Assembly: GCA_021018995.1 (NCBI GenBank)
Contig: CM037596.1
Span: 11,545,501-11,609,500 of the forward strand
Source: Chloranthus sessilifolius
Taxonomy: Eukaryota > Streptophyta > Magnoliopsida > Chloranthales > Chloranthaceae
Length of the DNA stretch: 64,000 bases
Direction: 5' to 3'
Shown here: positions 32,101-43,520 of the stretch, in pieces
Layout: each line of letters begins with the position of its first letter
Position numbering within the stretch: the first letter of the stretch is position 1
The notes under the pieces: model-generated
What the model saw: only the letters and a program-made list of their open reading frames with translations
Databases searched by the model: none
What the model was told of the DNA's origin: nothing
Program-made: the position numbers and the translations under genes

Positions 32101-33004
32101 AGCATATATCTAATGACATGATTGAAAGTACAATTTTCTCATAAGGATGCACAATTTCAAATGTAACTGCATGTACAAAAACATTTTTCTTAATTTAGAA
32201 AGATTCTCACATGCTCTTCTACTGATTCACATAACACAAAAAAAGAAACTTAAGGTGTTTCACTTAAATAGTCCCTCGAGCGTATATAGCATCGAGCCCT
32301 CGATAGAATACCCACCATCATCGTTCACATGAACCATTTACATATGGTGCACAAGGTCCCAAGAATGATGGATGCTTGTGCCGAACACAATTTACCGTTG
32401 GCCAGTAGGATTCAAATTCACAAGGGTTGTATGGATATCTCGTTGTACCGGTCGCGGATATCCCGCATCATCGGTCACGGATATACCGCCGTATCGGCCA
32501 GGTATTCACATATGAACCTCAAATCATCGTGCATAATATATAGTTTATCATCGTGTGATGTGGTAATTATAACTACTTAAATCACATAAACTCACACACT
32601 TGTTTCACATTCCGAATGAATCTTGAAAGATTCCACATGTTTATCACATTAACAAAATGAATCTTGAAAGACTCTAATATAGATGACACACTTTACTTAT
32701 CATGATTTTCAAAATACACACACATGTTTATACATTCATAAACTCATCGTATTCAAAACAAACATCTCATATCATAAAGCACATTGTAAACATATCAAAT
32801 GCATATGATATAAAGCTTTTCCTACCTCAAACACGAAGTCACAAGCGAAATCCTTCAAACCGAGCTAGCCTCTCCCTCACGCACACATAAGCTCAACCTA
32901 AGCACATCAATTCATAATTCATACGTCAGAAATGACGCGAATCGGAAAGATGTAAGATCTCTCAAAAGCCCTTCAGCAACACGCAACAATTCTTGAATTT
33001 GGCA

Positions 33005-33360
33005 AATTTGATCGATCGATTTCCAAATTCAATCGATCGAAACTATTTCAATTGCTTGATTCCCTCAGAAGCCAAACTTTTGGCACCACAACTTCGATTG
33101 ATCGAAATATATTTTGAACGGTCAAATTTCGTCAGAAGTCTTTAAACATTCCCTGTTATATGCCTTTTGATCAAACAAGTGTCCAGCTCGTTCGATCAAA
33201 ACTCAATTCGTTCGATCGAATTTCATCTTGATCGATCAAATTTTTTCAGAAATCGTATTTCACCTTCTCAAATCAAAATCGATTGATCGAAAGTATTTCA
33301 CCTTCTCAAGTCAAAATCGATCGATCAAATCCAATTTCGATCGATCGAATTTGGCAGATT
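33005..33360. repeat. Palindrome cluster C1 inside LTR (TTCGATCGATCGAA type)
   Basis: Ten or so words such as AAATTTGATCGATCGATTT, AATTTCGATCGATCGAAT and TTCGTTCGATCGAA occur over 350 bp. The related words of cluster C2 lie before the accessory ORF of the same element. Confidence 0.85.
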
Positions 33361-33957
33361 TCTTCAATCCCCCGATTTTTATCATTCCAAACCAAATTTT
33401 CTCTCAAATCTTTATCTTACTTTCTAAATTTAAACCCAAATCAACCAACATTCATCTCTTACCTTGTCGTGACCGATTGCAACGCTCGAGGTGAATTGCC
33501 GACGAGGGTTTCTAAATAATTTCCCTGATCTCTTCGACAACTAGATCAAAATCAAATCGTTGCTTTCGATTACGCTCCATTCTTATGTATACACCACTTT
33601 CTCTCAACTAATTGGGACAGTTATAACCGAATCCTCACTTCCCTCTTTCTCTCTCTAACACCCTAAAGAAGTAAATGCAAGAGGAGTAAATGCAAATGAT
33701 TATATGGTTATTTTTAATCCTCTTTTCTTAACTAAGGTTGTGTTCCCCCATTAAGCACACACACACACAGCTAAAGTGTTAGGTAACTTTAGTTCCCTTA
33801 TGACTTACTCATACTTTACATTGGGTGTTTGTCCAATACTCTTAACGCACCTCACAACTCATACAATACTATAAATTTGAAAAGGTTATCGATTTTCGTG
33901 TCAAGCATGCATACCGAAATTGGTCTCTTTTAGGGTTCAAATTTTCACGATATTATA

Positions 33958-33970
33958 TTCTCCCCTCGTT
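33958..33970 (-). other. Polypurine tract of element C
   Basis: The minus strand reads AACGAGGGGAGAA directly before the LTR. It is preceded by CGAGGACAAAAATTCCT, as in elements A and E. Confidence 0.75.
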
Positions 33971-34390
33971 AGGAATTTTTGTCCTCGAAAATGATTTATC
34001 CTGCGAAAAGTAAAACCTCAAATAAGTTACCTCGAAGGGCACCACACATGCTTAAACAAGCAATTTACTTAATTTAATTTCTACACAAGCAACGATCCTA
34101 CAACATACAATCTCACCACACATGGCTAAACAAGCAATTTACTTAATTTAATTTCTACACAAGCAACGATCCTACAACATACAATCTATATCCTGCAAGA
34201 GTCTACTAGTATCAAACCATTCACCATCATAAAACTATCCGTGATATGCACATCCATGAAATAAAACAAAATAACCCAACGTGGCAACCATGCCACCATA
34301 GTTATGGAAATTTATACAATTTTCCCAAAAGAAAACACTATCTTTCAAAAAGAATTTTCGAAACGCAAAAATTCTATCCAAACAACTACT

Positions 34391-35537
34391 TCAATCGTCA
34401 GCCGCTCCCTCAGCTCCAGTAGGGTCATCTACTCCTGAAGTAGAAGCGTCGAACGCACGAGCCCGCATCACCGCCATCCGTTGGAGGTAGTCCATCGGAT
34501 ACATGTAATGCATGGTATCCTCCAATATTGACTTATGGTAATTGAGGCGATGATTCAGCTGACGGTTGCTCTCTGTGATGAGGGCTGCTAGCTCCTCATT
34601 GGTAATGCCGGCAGCTTGCTGATGTTGTGGAGGCATGGAATGTGAGCATATTTGTAGCGGGAGGTATGAAATCTGGTTGTTCTTCAAATAGCTCATCATG
34701 GGCTGGTTTAGGAGCAGGAAGTTCTTGTTCATCTGATTGTAGACGTGCCTTTAACCGATTATAGGTCTTCTTCTAATCCTTAAAAGTGTAGAGTTCCACG
34801 TTATCAGTCAATTTAGGCTCAAGATTGGAAATCTTATATGCGGCGTCTCCCGGATACTCCTCAATCAAGCTAGATATGAGGCCGGTGTATAGCATGTACT
34901 CTTCCGGCTTGTCTGCGCCCTCTAACATCTTTCCCCTTGCATGTTTCATGCCCTCAAAAATCACTTTTGCGGCGTTAAATCACTGCCCTTTAAATGCTGA
35001 AAATAGCGCTTGCATTACTACCCCAAGTCTCTCAGTCTTATGGCGTAGGGGGTAATAGTATTCATGAAGGGGGTTTGGGGGTAACAAGTCGATACCTGGG
35101 CCATAACTATTGTAGCATTCTAAAGACTTACTTGCAAGGTCATGGGTGAAGACATAGTCTCTTCCATCGATCTTAGTACAAACGGTATTAGGGTTCTTAC
35201 CGTCGTACATATTTTGGTAAAACAATAACACAAGGCGAGGGTAATAGTATTCATGAAGGGGTTTTAATAGGTTATCCAATCCGGCCTTCTCCAAGTAATC
35301 GAGGGCCCAGCCGTCTATACCCGACACGTTTGGCCTTTCAAAAAGGGTCGGATTGATCTTATACTCGTAAGCAAACCCTTTAGCAGCCCACCATTCCTTA
35401 GGTCGTTCAAATGGTGGTGGCTGTGAAGTAGATGGTGGTGGTTGCGAAGAAGTTGGTGGTGGTTGCGAAGAACCTGCTTAGGACTTGGGTTTCTTCGAAG
35501 TCGGAACCTTAGACGCTTGTCTCGTCTTAGGAGCCAT
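34391..35537 (-). pseudogene. Accessory ORF of element C, same family as in elements A and F
   Basis: It starts MAPKTRQASK at 35537. An in-frame stop follows KKPKS (residue 19), then a Ser/Gln/Pro-rich linker (SSQPPPTSSQPPPSTSQPPP). The conserved block reads WWAAKGFAYEY, WALDYLEKAGLDNL, YPRLVLLFYQNM and KIDGRDYVF, and runs to 34980. A frameshift leads to FEGMKHARGKMLEG (34964-34773). A second frameshift leads to a tail with HYMYPMDYLQRMAVMRARAF ending at 34391. Block order and spacing match the ORF at 743-2043. It lies between chromodomain and LTR, in the sense direction of the element. I assign the PF20167-like family from memory; its function is unknown. Confidence 0.78.
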
Positions 35538-35779
35538 AGGTCTCTCACTAGAATCTAGGGTTTCTCCAACCCAAACAAAATACTTGAATTGAATGCAAAA
35601 ATTCTCAAAAATTTAGGGCTTTACCTTTTGGATGAAGTTTGGATGCAATCCCTAGGAGAATCCAAGTTTGTATGGTCGGTCCTTTGATCTCTAAGAAGAG
35701 GCACACGAAAACCCACAAGAAAAGCCCCAAAAAAAATTTATCTTTGATTTTTAAAATGGTCGGTCCTTTGATCGATATA

Positions 35780-36045
35780 AACTGATCTGGTCCATGATTT
35801 CGATCGGTCGAATTTCTCAGACTAATTGTGGCACTTAATATTTTCGATTGATCGATTTACAAATCGATCAGTCAAATTTCAAAATCGATCGAACAAGTTT
35901 CATTTCGATCGGTCGAATTTAGTATGCTTTACTTTAGTGTGAAAATACTCCCTTGTTTGTTAGTTTCGATCAATCGATTCCTACTTCGCTCAATCGATTT
36001 ATAATTCAACCGATCGAATTTAATTTCGATCGGTCGAATTTGTCA
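35780..36045. repeat. Palindrome cluster C2 (ATTTCGATCGGTCGAATTT type)
   Basis: At least eight words such as CGATCGGTCGAATTT, TTTCGATTGATCGATTT and AATCGATCAGTCAAATTT lie in the spacer between the chromodomain and the accessory ORF. Confidence 0.85.
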
Positions 36046-36189
36046 GAAGCACTTGAAATTTGTATTTTTTGATTCCCTTTTTGATTGCAACGCTTGAACT
36101 TTCCAATGGTTTTATTTCATTAACTAATAGAGCTATTTTACATGTAAAAAGAGTCGTAAAAGGACTTTTACAATTCACTATTTCTCCGC

Positions 36190-36623
36190 GTTCATTGAAA
36201 CAACAAAGGGTATTGGTCACGAATCTTAGCTTCGCGCTCCCAAGTAGCTTCCTCTTTAGAATGGTTCTTCTATTTGACTAGTACTAAAGGAATCCGTTTC
36301 GTATGCAACACCTGTTCAATTCGATCTAAAATTTGTATCGGTACTTCCACAACAGTCAAATATTTATAGACTTCAATCGGTGGCTCATCTAGTATATGAG
36401 TCGGATCCCTCACGTACTTTTGTAGCATAAAAACGTGAAATACATTGTGTACTCTATCAAGTTGCGGGGGTAAAGCGACCCTATATGCAACTTCACCAAC
36501 TCTCCTTAATACTTCAAAAGGTCCAATGTAACGAGGACTTACCTTTTTACGCTTTTCGAAGCGCATCACACCCTTCATCGGTGAAATCTTTACAAATACA
36601 TGATCTCCAACTTGAAAGTCCAT
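36190..36623 (-). pseudogene. Element C: integrase C-terminal end with chromodomain
   Basis: The minus-strand frame from 36623 reads FQVGDHVFVKISPMKGV, GPFEVLRRVGEVAYRVALPP, HNVFHVFMLQKYV, and then the chromodomain start PIQILDRIEQVLHTKRIPLV. After a stop at about 36270 the same frame goes on as KNHSKEEATWERE and QYPLLF, the end of a chromodomain. This module targets chromovirus integration to chromatin marks. The stop separates most of the last helix. Confidence 0.85.
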
Positions 36624-37776
36624 GCTAGCTCTCTTGATATCGGGTTAACTCTTCTGTCGACTTTGAGTTGTCTTAATGCTTTCTCGAATGATATGAACGG
36701 TCTCTGTGTTTCTCTTTATCACTTCCGGACCCAATATAAACTTTTCGCCAGATTTCTCCCAATTGATCGGAGATTTACATCTCCGTCCATACAACGCTTC
36801 ATACGGAGTCATCCCAATGCTCTGCTAAAAATTGTTATTATACGTGAACTCAATCAATGGTAAATATTGATCCCATGATCCCTAAAATCGATCATACAGT
36901 CTCTAAGCATATCTTCGATGATCTGAACCTTCTCAATCTGACCATCGGTCAGCAGATGGAATGTCGAACTGAAATCTAACCTCGTCCCCATGCCTTCTTG
37001 GAATCTTTGCCAAAACATTGAGGTATATAACGGGTCACGATCTGAAAAAATACTCTTCAGAATACCATGTAATCAAATGATCTCTTTCATATACAGATTT
37101 GCGAATTTGTTTGTCATGTATGTGGTGTTATAGGGAAGGAAATGTGCTGATTGTGTTAGGCGATCTATAACCACCCAAATAGCATTATAACATTTCGCCG
37201 TCCTTGTTAACCCTACAATGAAATCCATGGAGATTGACTCTCATTTCCACTCGGGTATTGGTAGAGGTTGTAATAGACCTGCTAGGTGTCTATGATCTAC
37301 TTTTACTTGCTGACACACCAGGCATTTAAAAATATACTCAGCGATATCCTTCTTCAATCCTCTCCACCAATAGTTCTTTCTCAAATCCTGGTACATCTTG
37401 GTACCCTTAGGATGAATAGCATACTTAGACTTATGAGCTTCGTCTAAAATAGTTTATCGCATATCGGCATCAATCGGTATGCATAGGTGTCCTTTGAATA
37501 GTAACGATCCATCTTTTTTAATAGAAAAGTCTCCTCGGGTGCCATCTGTGACACCTTATCTTATCTTCACGAGTTCTGCATCTTTCATCAGAAGTTCATA
37601 GATACGATCAAAATTTGATGGTCTGATTGTAATGTTAGCCAACAATGCACCTGAAACTTTGACCTCAATATTCTTATCATACAAGGAAAGGTCTTCCAAC
37701 AATTTCCATCGACAAAGTCCCATAACGAGACTAGCTAACTGAGCCACGTTCTTCTGACTCAATGCATCTGCCACGG
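36624..37776 (-). pseudogene. Element C: integrase core
   Basis: On the minus strand, blocks in several frames include YWWRGLKKDIAEYIFKCLVC (zinc-binding His/Cys end), SMDFIVGL (first Asp), IFSDRDPLY (second Asp) and LTDGQIEKVQIIEDMLR (with the catalytic Glu). The catalytic D-D-E residues are therefore visible, but stops (for example in place of Trp before ESISMDF) and frameshifts break the enzyme. It follows the RNase H in the gypsy order RT-RH-INT. Confidence 0.82.
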
Positions 37777-38212
37777 CGTTTGCTTTACCTGGGTGATACT
37801 GAATAGAACCATCATAGTCTTTGAGAAATTCAATCCATCTTCACTGCCTCATATTTTAATCTTTTTGCGTAAACAATTACTTGAGGCTTTTATGGTTTGT
37901 GAAGATCTCGAAGGGTTCACCGCACAAATAATATCTCCATATCTTTAATGCAAAGATTACCGCGGCTAACTCAAGTTCGTGCGTCGAATAGTTCTTCTCA
38001 TGATCTTTCAACTGTCTCGATCCGTAAGCGATGACCTTGTTCTGATTTAGTACACAGTCCAAACCACTGTACGAAGCATCACTATAAACAGTGAATCCTC
38101 CATTCCCTGATGGGCTAGCTAACACTGAAGCGGAGGTAAGTCGTTTCTTAAGTTCTTGAAAACTCTCTTCACATTCACTAGTCCACTCAAATTTAATATC
38201 TTTTCTTGTAAG
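37777..38212 (-). pseudogene. Element C: RNase H domain
   Basis: The frame shows [18 protein letters not shown] (first Asp), [19 protein letters not shown] (Glu) and [13 protein letters not shown], where Asn replaces the usual third catalytic Asp. The linker [16 protein letters not shown] leads to the integrase. Confidence 0.85.
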
Positions 38213-39195
38213 TCACGTGAGTGGTCCTGAAATCTTAGAGAATCCATCTACAAATCTTCGATAATACCCAGCCAGACCAAGGAAACTGCGAATCTCAGTC
38301 ACCGTCTTCGACTGTTCCCAATCTACCACTGCCTCAATCTTCACTGGATCAACTGTCACACCTCCTTCTGAAACTACGTGGCCTAGAAATCTCACTCGCT
38401 CTAACCAGAACTCACACTTGCTGAGTTTGGCGTATAACTGATGCTCACGTAATGTCTGTAGTGCAATGCGTAAGTGTTCCTCGTGTTCTTCCCTATATTT
38501 TTAATAAATGAGAATAACATCCACGAAGACAACTATGCACGTATCCAGATGTGGTTTAAACACCCTGTTCATAAGATTCATAAATGAAGTTGGCATGTTA
38601 GTCAAGATGAAAGGTATCAGTAGAAACTCATAATGCCCATATTTGGTTATGAATGTTGTCTTCTGAATATCTTTGGTCTTCACTTTTAGTTGATGATACC
38701 CTGATCTCAAGTCAATCTTCGTAAAGAATTTCGCCCCTGGCAACTGATCGAAGAGATCATCGATCCTGATTAAGGGGTATTTGTTCTTTATCGTTAGCTT
38801 GTTCAATTGACGGTAGCCGATGCAAGCCTCATCTACTCTTCCTTCTTCTTGACGAACGAGACCGATGCTCCCTAAGGAGACACACTAGGTCTTATGAAGC
38901 CTTTGTCCAATAACTCTTGTAACTGCTCCTTCAATTCTTTCAACTCCGCAGGAGCCATTCGATAAGGCACTTTAGATATTGGCTCTGTGTCTGGTGCTAA
39001 GTCAATCGTGAACTCCACTTCATGATCAGGTGGCAAACCCGGCAATTCATTAGGAAAGATGTCTGGAAATTCACACGCAATCAAAATATCATTGATGATG
39101 TTCTTTACTTCCTGTTGTTTTTGCAAAAATGATAGGTATCCACTGCACCCATTCTTCATCATCCGTTCAGCTCGTACTGCGGAGATGATTGGCAT
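38213..39195 (-). pseudogene. Element C: reverse transcriptase
   Basis: Blocks on the minus strand are [75 protein letters not shown] (first catalytic Asp) and [11 protein letters not shown] thumb follows with [20 protein letters not shown] and [18 protein letters not shown]. The catalytic box reads FVDV, so the second Asp of the YxDD-type motif has become Val. Together with stops this RT cannot be active. Confidence 0.88.
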
Positions 39196-39580
39196 AATTT
39201 TGCCTTTGTCACCGACAGATCGTAATGACTTCTGCTTTAGTGGATGAAATGTAATGACTTTTCGTAGGCAGTGAACGGTTGCATATTAGGCGGATAGCCA
39301 ATTCATGCCAAGGGGTATATCAAATCCTTGCATATTCAACAGAATGAGATTCGTCATCATCTCGCGATCCTCAAGTCACATGATAATAGATCGACAACAT
39401 GTGTCCTTAGTCACTAAACTTTCCGTTGGAACTGACACGTCCAGAATAAACTCCAACGCTTCGAGAACGACCTTCAATCTTCCCACAAATTTCAGAGTCA
39501 CAAACGAATGGGTAGTCCTTAGGTCTATCAAAACTCGTGCTTCGCAACAATTGCTATCATTTTCTTTGTATAGGTGTAAG
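39196..39580 (-). pseudogene. Element C: protease, cut by the Tat element
   Basis: The minus strand reads ARVLIDLRTTHSFVTLKF, with DLR where an aspartic protease has D-S/T-G, followed by LEFILDVSVPTES, NLILLNMQGFDIPLGMNWLS and VITFHPL. The frame contains stops. The upstream half is missing because the Tat-lineage insertion starts at 39581. Confidence 0.82.
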
Positions 39581-39702
39581 TGTAGACACCCCCATTTTGC
39601 TCTCTCAGAATATACAAATTTGTTCGGTCAACCTTTAACCTCGCCCGTGACTTTTCAAAAAGGACTTATCTTCTCTGGAAGTTTCACAACCCTAATGTGG
39701 GA

Positions 39703-40095
39703 CCATGTACTAAAAAAATAGTACATGGCTGACATAGGCTGAAACAATAGCTCTATGGCTCAGACCCCATGACCCTAACTTGAGAACCATGCACTGAAAT
39801 AATAGTACATCACTGAACACAGGCTGAAATAATTGCTTTGTGGCTCAAATCCTAACATAGGGAGACTATATATTGAAACAATAGTATATAGTCGAAATGC
39901 CGACTGAAATAATAGTCTGGCATTTCAGACCCCCTAACTCTAACGTGAGAACCATGCACTGAAATAATTGTACATGATTGAACAGAAGTTGAAACAATAG
40001 CTCTGTGGCTCAAATCCCAAAGTAGGGAGACTATATATTGAAACAATAGTATATAGTCGAAATACAGACTGAAATAATAGTTTGCATTTCAAACC
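39703..40095. repeat. Array of stem-loops with a shared GAAAYAAT loop
   Basis: About ten consecutive hairpins of 24-33 bases. Examples: CCATGTACT and AGTACATGG around AAAAAAAT (39703-39728), GACTATATA and TATATAGTC around TTGAAACAATAG, and GAAATGCC-ACT and AGT-GGCATTTC around GAAATAAT. Stem words differ, but most loops read GAAACAAT or GAAATAAT. The array is organised as two tandem blocks of about 150-170 bp. Confidence 0.8.
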
Positions 40096-40548
40096 CGTCC
40101 CGGACTTGGATAGCCCCGAATTACGTGCCTAAAATCACGCGCATAATTCGATCGCACGCTAAACCACACACATGCAATTATTCCCCCTTTCAGACTAGAC
40201 TTCATTTCCCAGACCACCTCAAGACTAGATCATGCGCCCACCATGGCACGTGCAATCGGATTGAGCACCCGACCACTGGCGAGCAATTGGCCTACACCCG
40301 ACCTAGTCTTACAGTCCTTGACCCCCAAGCTTCCTCGATCAAGCGCTTCAAAAGAGATGTTTAATCGAATTACGCACTCCACACCAAGCGCGCAATTAGT
40401 CCTAACAGTGTTAGAACTAGAAAACTCACTGAGCAAGTCAGCCGGTCGCTCACTGAGTCGGTGACTGACTCAAAGCGATTAAGCACCGGGAAATCGGTGC
40501 GCAATTCGGTTAAACGCCTGAAATAGGGTGTTTAATTAGGAAAAACCC

Positions 40549-40557
40549 TATAAAAAG
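40549..40557 (+). promoter_or_regulatory. Plus-strand TATA-like box in the Tat terminal region
   Basis: CCTATAAAAAGATATT lies about 970 bp after the element border. It opposes the minus-strand box at about 43100, so the region may have promoters facing each other. Confidence 0.35.
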
Positions 40558-40559
40558 AT

Positions 40560-42420
40560 ATTTTTTTAATCCGTCTAGAAAAAAGAAGGGGGACAAGAGA
40601 ACAGAATTTTTTGAAGAAGTTTGGGATTTCGAGACCAGAGAATTCCAAGAATGAATCCATAGAGAAATATAGCCATGATTTCGAGATTCGAGCTTCGAAT
40701 TTTTGAGATTCCTCTTCGCAGCCCCGACCCTAGGTAAGAAATCTACTTTTTAGTTTCCGACCATAGTTTTTAGTCTTTAGATTTAGGATTTTTCTTAGTT
40801 TTAATTACTAGTATTAAATTTTCAGGCTTAGACCGTAGCACCCTTTTTAGACAGTAATTTCAATCTCTGGTTCTACTTCTCTGAATCTAGAACCAGTCCT
40901 TAATCTGACGACCTAATTTACCGACCCTAGACTTTAATTTTATTCTAAAATCTTAATCTCTAGTCCTATCATTAATCTTTAGTTCTAGTTCTTAGTTTCT
41001 AGATCCACTCCTTAATCATACGGCCTAATTTTTTTATTTCGGATCCAAATTCTGTCCTTAAATTTTAAAATCTTAGTTTTAATTCCTTAGTTCCATATTT
41101 CTAAAATCCTAATTTTTAATTTAGTCTTCTAAAATGGTAGTTTCGTAATTTAATTCATAATTATAATCCAAAAATAACTCTAAAAATCTAAAAATACTAT
41201 CTTAAAATCCAAAATCCAATTTGTTAGAATCTCAGCCACCCGATTTGTCCAAGGGAGCTTACGGAGGGTACTCGGGAATGAGGCCAGTCCTCCTTAGCAT
41301 AGCGAGCCCAAAATTCCTTTTCTTAGATTTTTTAGTAGAATTAGTTCATCGTGTAAATTAGAATTAGTAAAGTTAGTTCCGTTATTTTCCCATAATTTTA
41401 GTACAATCAATTTATTGCTTTAATCATAATTCTAGTCAAATTAGTTAGTTTATTTTAATTAGATTTTCAGTATAATTAATCCATTGCTTTAATTAGAATT
41501 TTAGTATGATTAATTCATTGCTATAATCAGGACTTTAATCAAATTAGTTCCTTTACCTAAATTAGAGTTTTAGTAGAATTAGTCCTCTATTTCAATTAGA
41601 ATTTCAGTAGGACTATTATATTTGCTTTAATTAGAATTTCAGTAAGATTAGTATACTTGCTTTACTTAGATTTGCAGTAGAATTACTATATTCGCTTTGC
41701 TTAGAATTTCAGTAAGACTAGTATATTCACTTTATTTAGAATTTCAGTCAAATTAGTATACTTGTTTTAATTAGAATTGCAATAGAATTAGTATATTCCC
41801 GTTGCTTAGAATTCCAGTATAATTAGCATGTTTGATTTAATTAGAGTTTTATCAGAATTGATATATCTACATTCCTAGTACAATTAGGAGACTGATATTA
41901 ATTAGACTCATAGTAGGATTAGGAGACTTAATTAATTTGCCTTCCAATAGGATTAGAATAGTGATCCAATTTGACTCCTAGTAACATTAGAATAGTTAAA
42001 CCAATCAGGTTCACAGTAGGATTAGGAAACTTAATTAATCAAACTTTCACTAAGCTAAGTAGAATCACAACAATCATAAGGAAAGAAAAGAAAACTAAAC
42101 TCTCTAAAACTATAAGGAAGAGTCATAGTTGCTAACGTTTGCAGGCAGACTATTCAGTAGAGAAGTAACGCACACCTGCTCTAAAGTGTGATCACTGACG
42201 TGTTGCAGTGTCGTTAAATATCTGCAGCTGGCGATCGCAACAAACTAGGGACCTTCCTAGAAATCCCTCCCTTTTTTTTATTTCCACCATTCCAAACACC
42301 GCATTGCCAGAGTCCACTTGGACAGAATTTGGCCACTGATTCAACGGGGACCGAGAGGAACCCAGAAAAAGCGTTGTGCAACCGTGGGATTTTTGACGAT
42401 CTCGTCACGACGATGCGCTC
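40560..42420. other. Noncoding AT-rich part of the Tat terminal region
   Basis: Positions 41340-42030 consist of decayed repeats of about 50 bp with the theme TTAGAATTTCAGTAGAATTAGTATA. No open frame of interest. Confidence 0.65.
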
Positions 42421-43096
42421 GCTAACAAAAATATAGAGTCGCCACCCAGAGCTTCTGGTGTCCCGGGAAACCTAGATCATTTTTATAAGCACCAAAGTGC
42501 TACAAATATAACTCTCAATCTAGTCCACACCAAAGGTTCTTGGATAGGGGCTTTGATTATCGATTGGGAAGGTGTTAGGCACCCAATCAACCCGCTTAAT
42601 ACGGTCTCTACTTATGGCCAAAACAAAAATAATATAAAAGAAAAGGAAAAGGCTTCCTGTTGTCCAAAGGGGCTTAAAAAACTATTTATGCCCCTCCATT
42701 CTTACCAAAAATTCGACGGCATAACGGCACAAATGGGAGGATGGAGGAATGACTGAGAAGGTAGAGGAATTGAGGGGAGAGTCGGAGCTCTCGGGTCCTT
42801 GTTGCACCGTTGAGGAGCCTTGCGTAGGCTTACTTTGATGAGCTTTTGAAGGCTTGAATGATGGAAAATGGTGTTCTAACTCCTATGGCTTGCTAGCTAA
42901 GAGGTAGAGAGAGGAGTTTAGGGGGTAGCACACACCTAGACTAAGGGTTTTGTATGCAAGATTTAGCTTGAAATAAGGTTGGGAGATTCTGAAATTTTAT
43001 GTGAAAATGGGGTACAAAAGGGAGGAAGAACTTCTTACTTTGAGCTCTTTCTCTCTTAAGTAAATTTCTCAACTCTTTAACCCAAGGGGAGGGGGG

Positions 43097-43109
43097 CTCT
43101 ATTTATAGG
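43097..43109 (-). promoter_or_regulatory. Minus-strand TATA box of the Tat LTR
   Basis: The minus strand reads CCTATAAATAGAGCCCCCC, followed by an AGAGAGAAAGAGCTC-type leader, a typical plant core promoter. Confidence 0.6.
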
Positions 43110-43384
43110 AAAAGGGTAGGTTAGGAGGCTACTTAGGTGCTAATTGGGGGTTAGCAAATAGGTAATATCTAATCTAAGGTTTCCTAAGATTTTGAGAGCT
43201 TGAAAAGGTGTGAAGGTGGTTTTAATGATAGATGATAGGTTTGTATTTCAAATCACTTAAGGGTTGTAAATAGGCACTAAAAGGGTGCCACAGGACTATC
43301 AAAACACACCCTAAAGACCCAAGTAGTCAACAGGTCAAATCCCATTCCCAAAATTCAAGGCAAAGTTGCACAGTCACTGTTCAT

Positions 43385-43520
43385 ATGCCTGGCGCGACTA
43401 ATAGTTGCGCCAAGCATATGTATAGTAAAATAGTACAACTGAGAGGGTTTTTGGGAAGTTGCAAGCCCGCAGGGGACCCACTTAAGTGTAGCGCAACTAT
43501 TAGTTACGCCAAGCCAAAAT
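43385..43520. repeat. Palindrome pair T1 (GGCGCAACTA/TAGTTGCGCC)
   Basis: Two words of about 21 bp, one around 43391-43413 (GGCGCGACTAATAGTTGCGCC with one mismatch in the stem) and one around 43490-43510 (AGCGCAACTATTAGTTACGCC). They are the same motif in opposite orientation, about 100 bp apart. Confidence 0.8.

Larger units (their letters stand above)
29595..33957 (-). repeat. 3' LTR of element C (interrupted)
   Basis: On the minus strand it starts TATAATATCGTG after AACGAGGGGAGAA (first base G lost from TG) and ends GGGCTGTCACA. The length is about 2.4 kb once the solo LTR at 30165-32100 and one copy of its target duplication are removed, close to LTR A. It carries the conserved box (30081-30124) and a palindrome cluster (33005-33360). 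Confidence 0.82.
29595..39580 (-). mobile_element. Element C: chromovirus (Tekay-like) with accessory ORF, 5' part displaced
   Basis: On the minus strand it runs protease, RT, RNase H, integrase, chromodomain, palindrome cluster, accessory ORF, PPT and 3' LTR. The protease is cut at 39580 by the Tat-lineage element; gag and the 5' LTR should lie beyond the right edge of the window. All enzymes carry damage. The LTR (29595-33957) carries a nested solo LTR. Confidence 0.88.

Noticed and set aside
40125-40464. Overlapping open frames of 68-79 codons on both strands
   Set aside because: They lie just after the hairpin array in the noncoding Tat terminal region and show no family motif.
42265-42285. 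AAAAAAAAGGGAGGGA (minus strand) as the Tat polypurine tract
   Set aside because: It lies inside the terminal region and no LTR start or accessory gene adjoins it; 46683-46700 fits the element order better.
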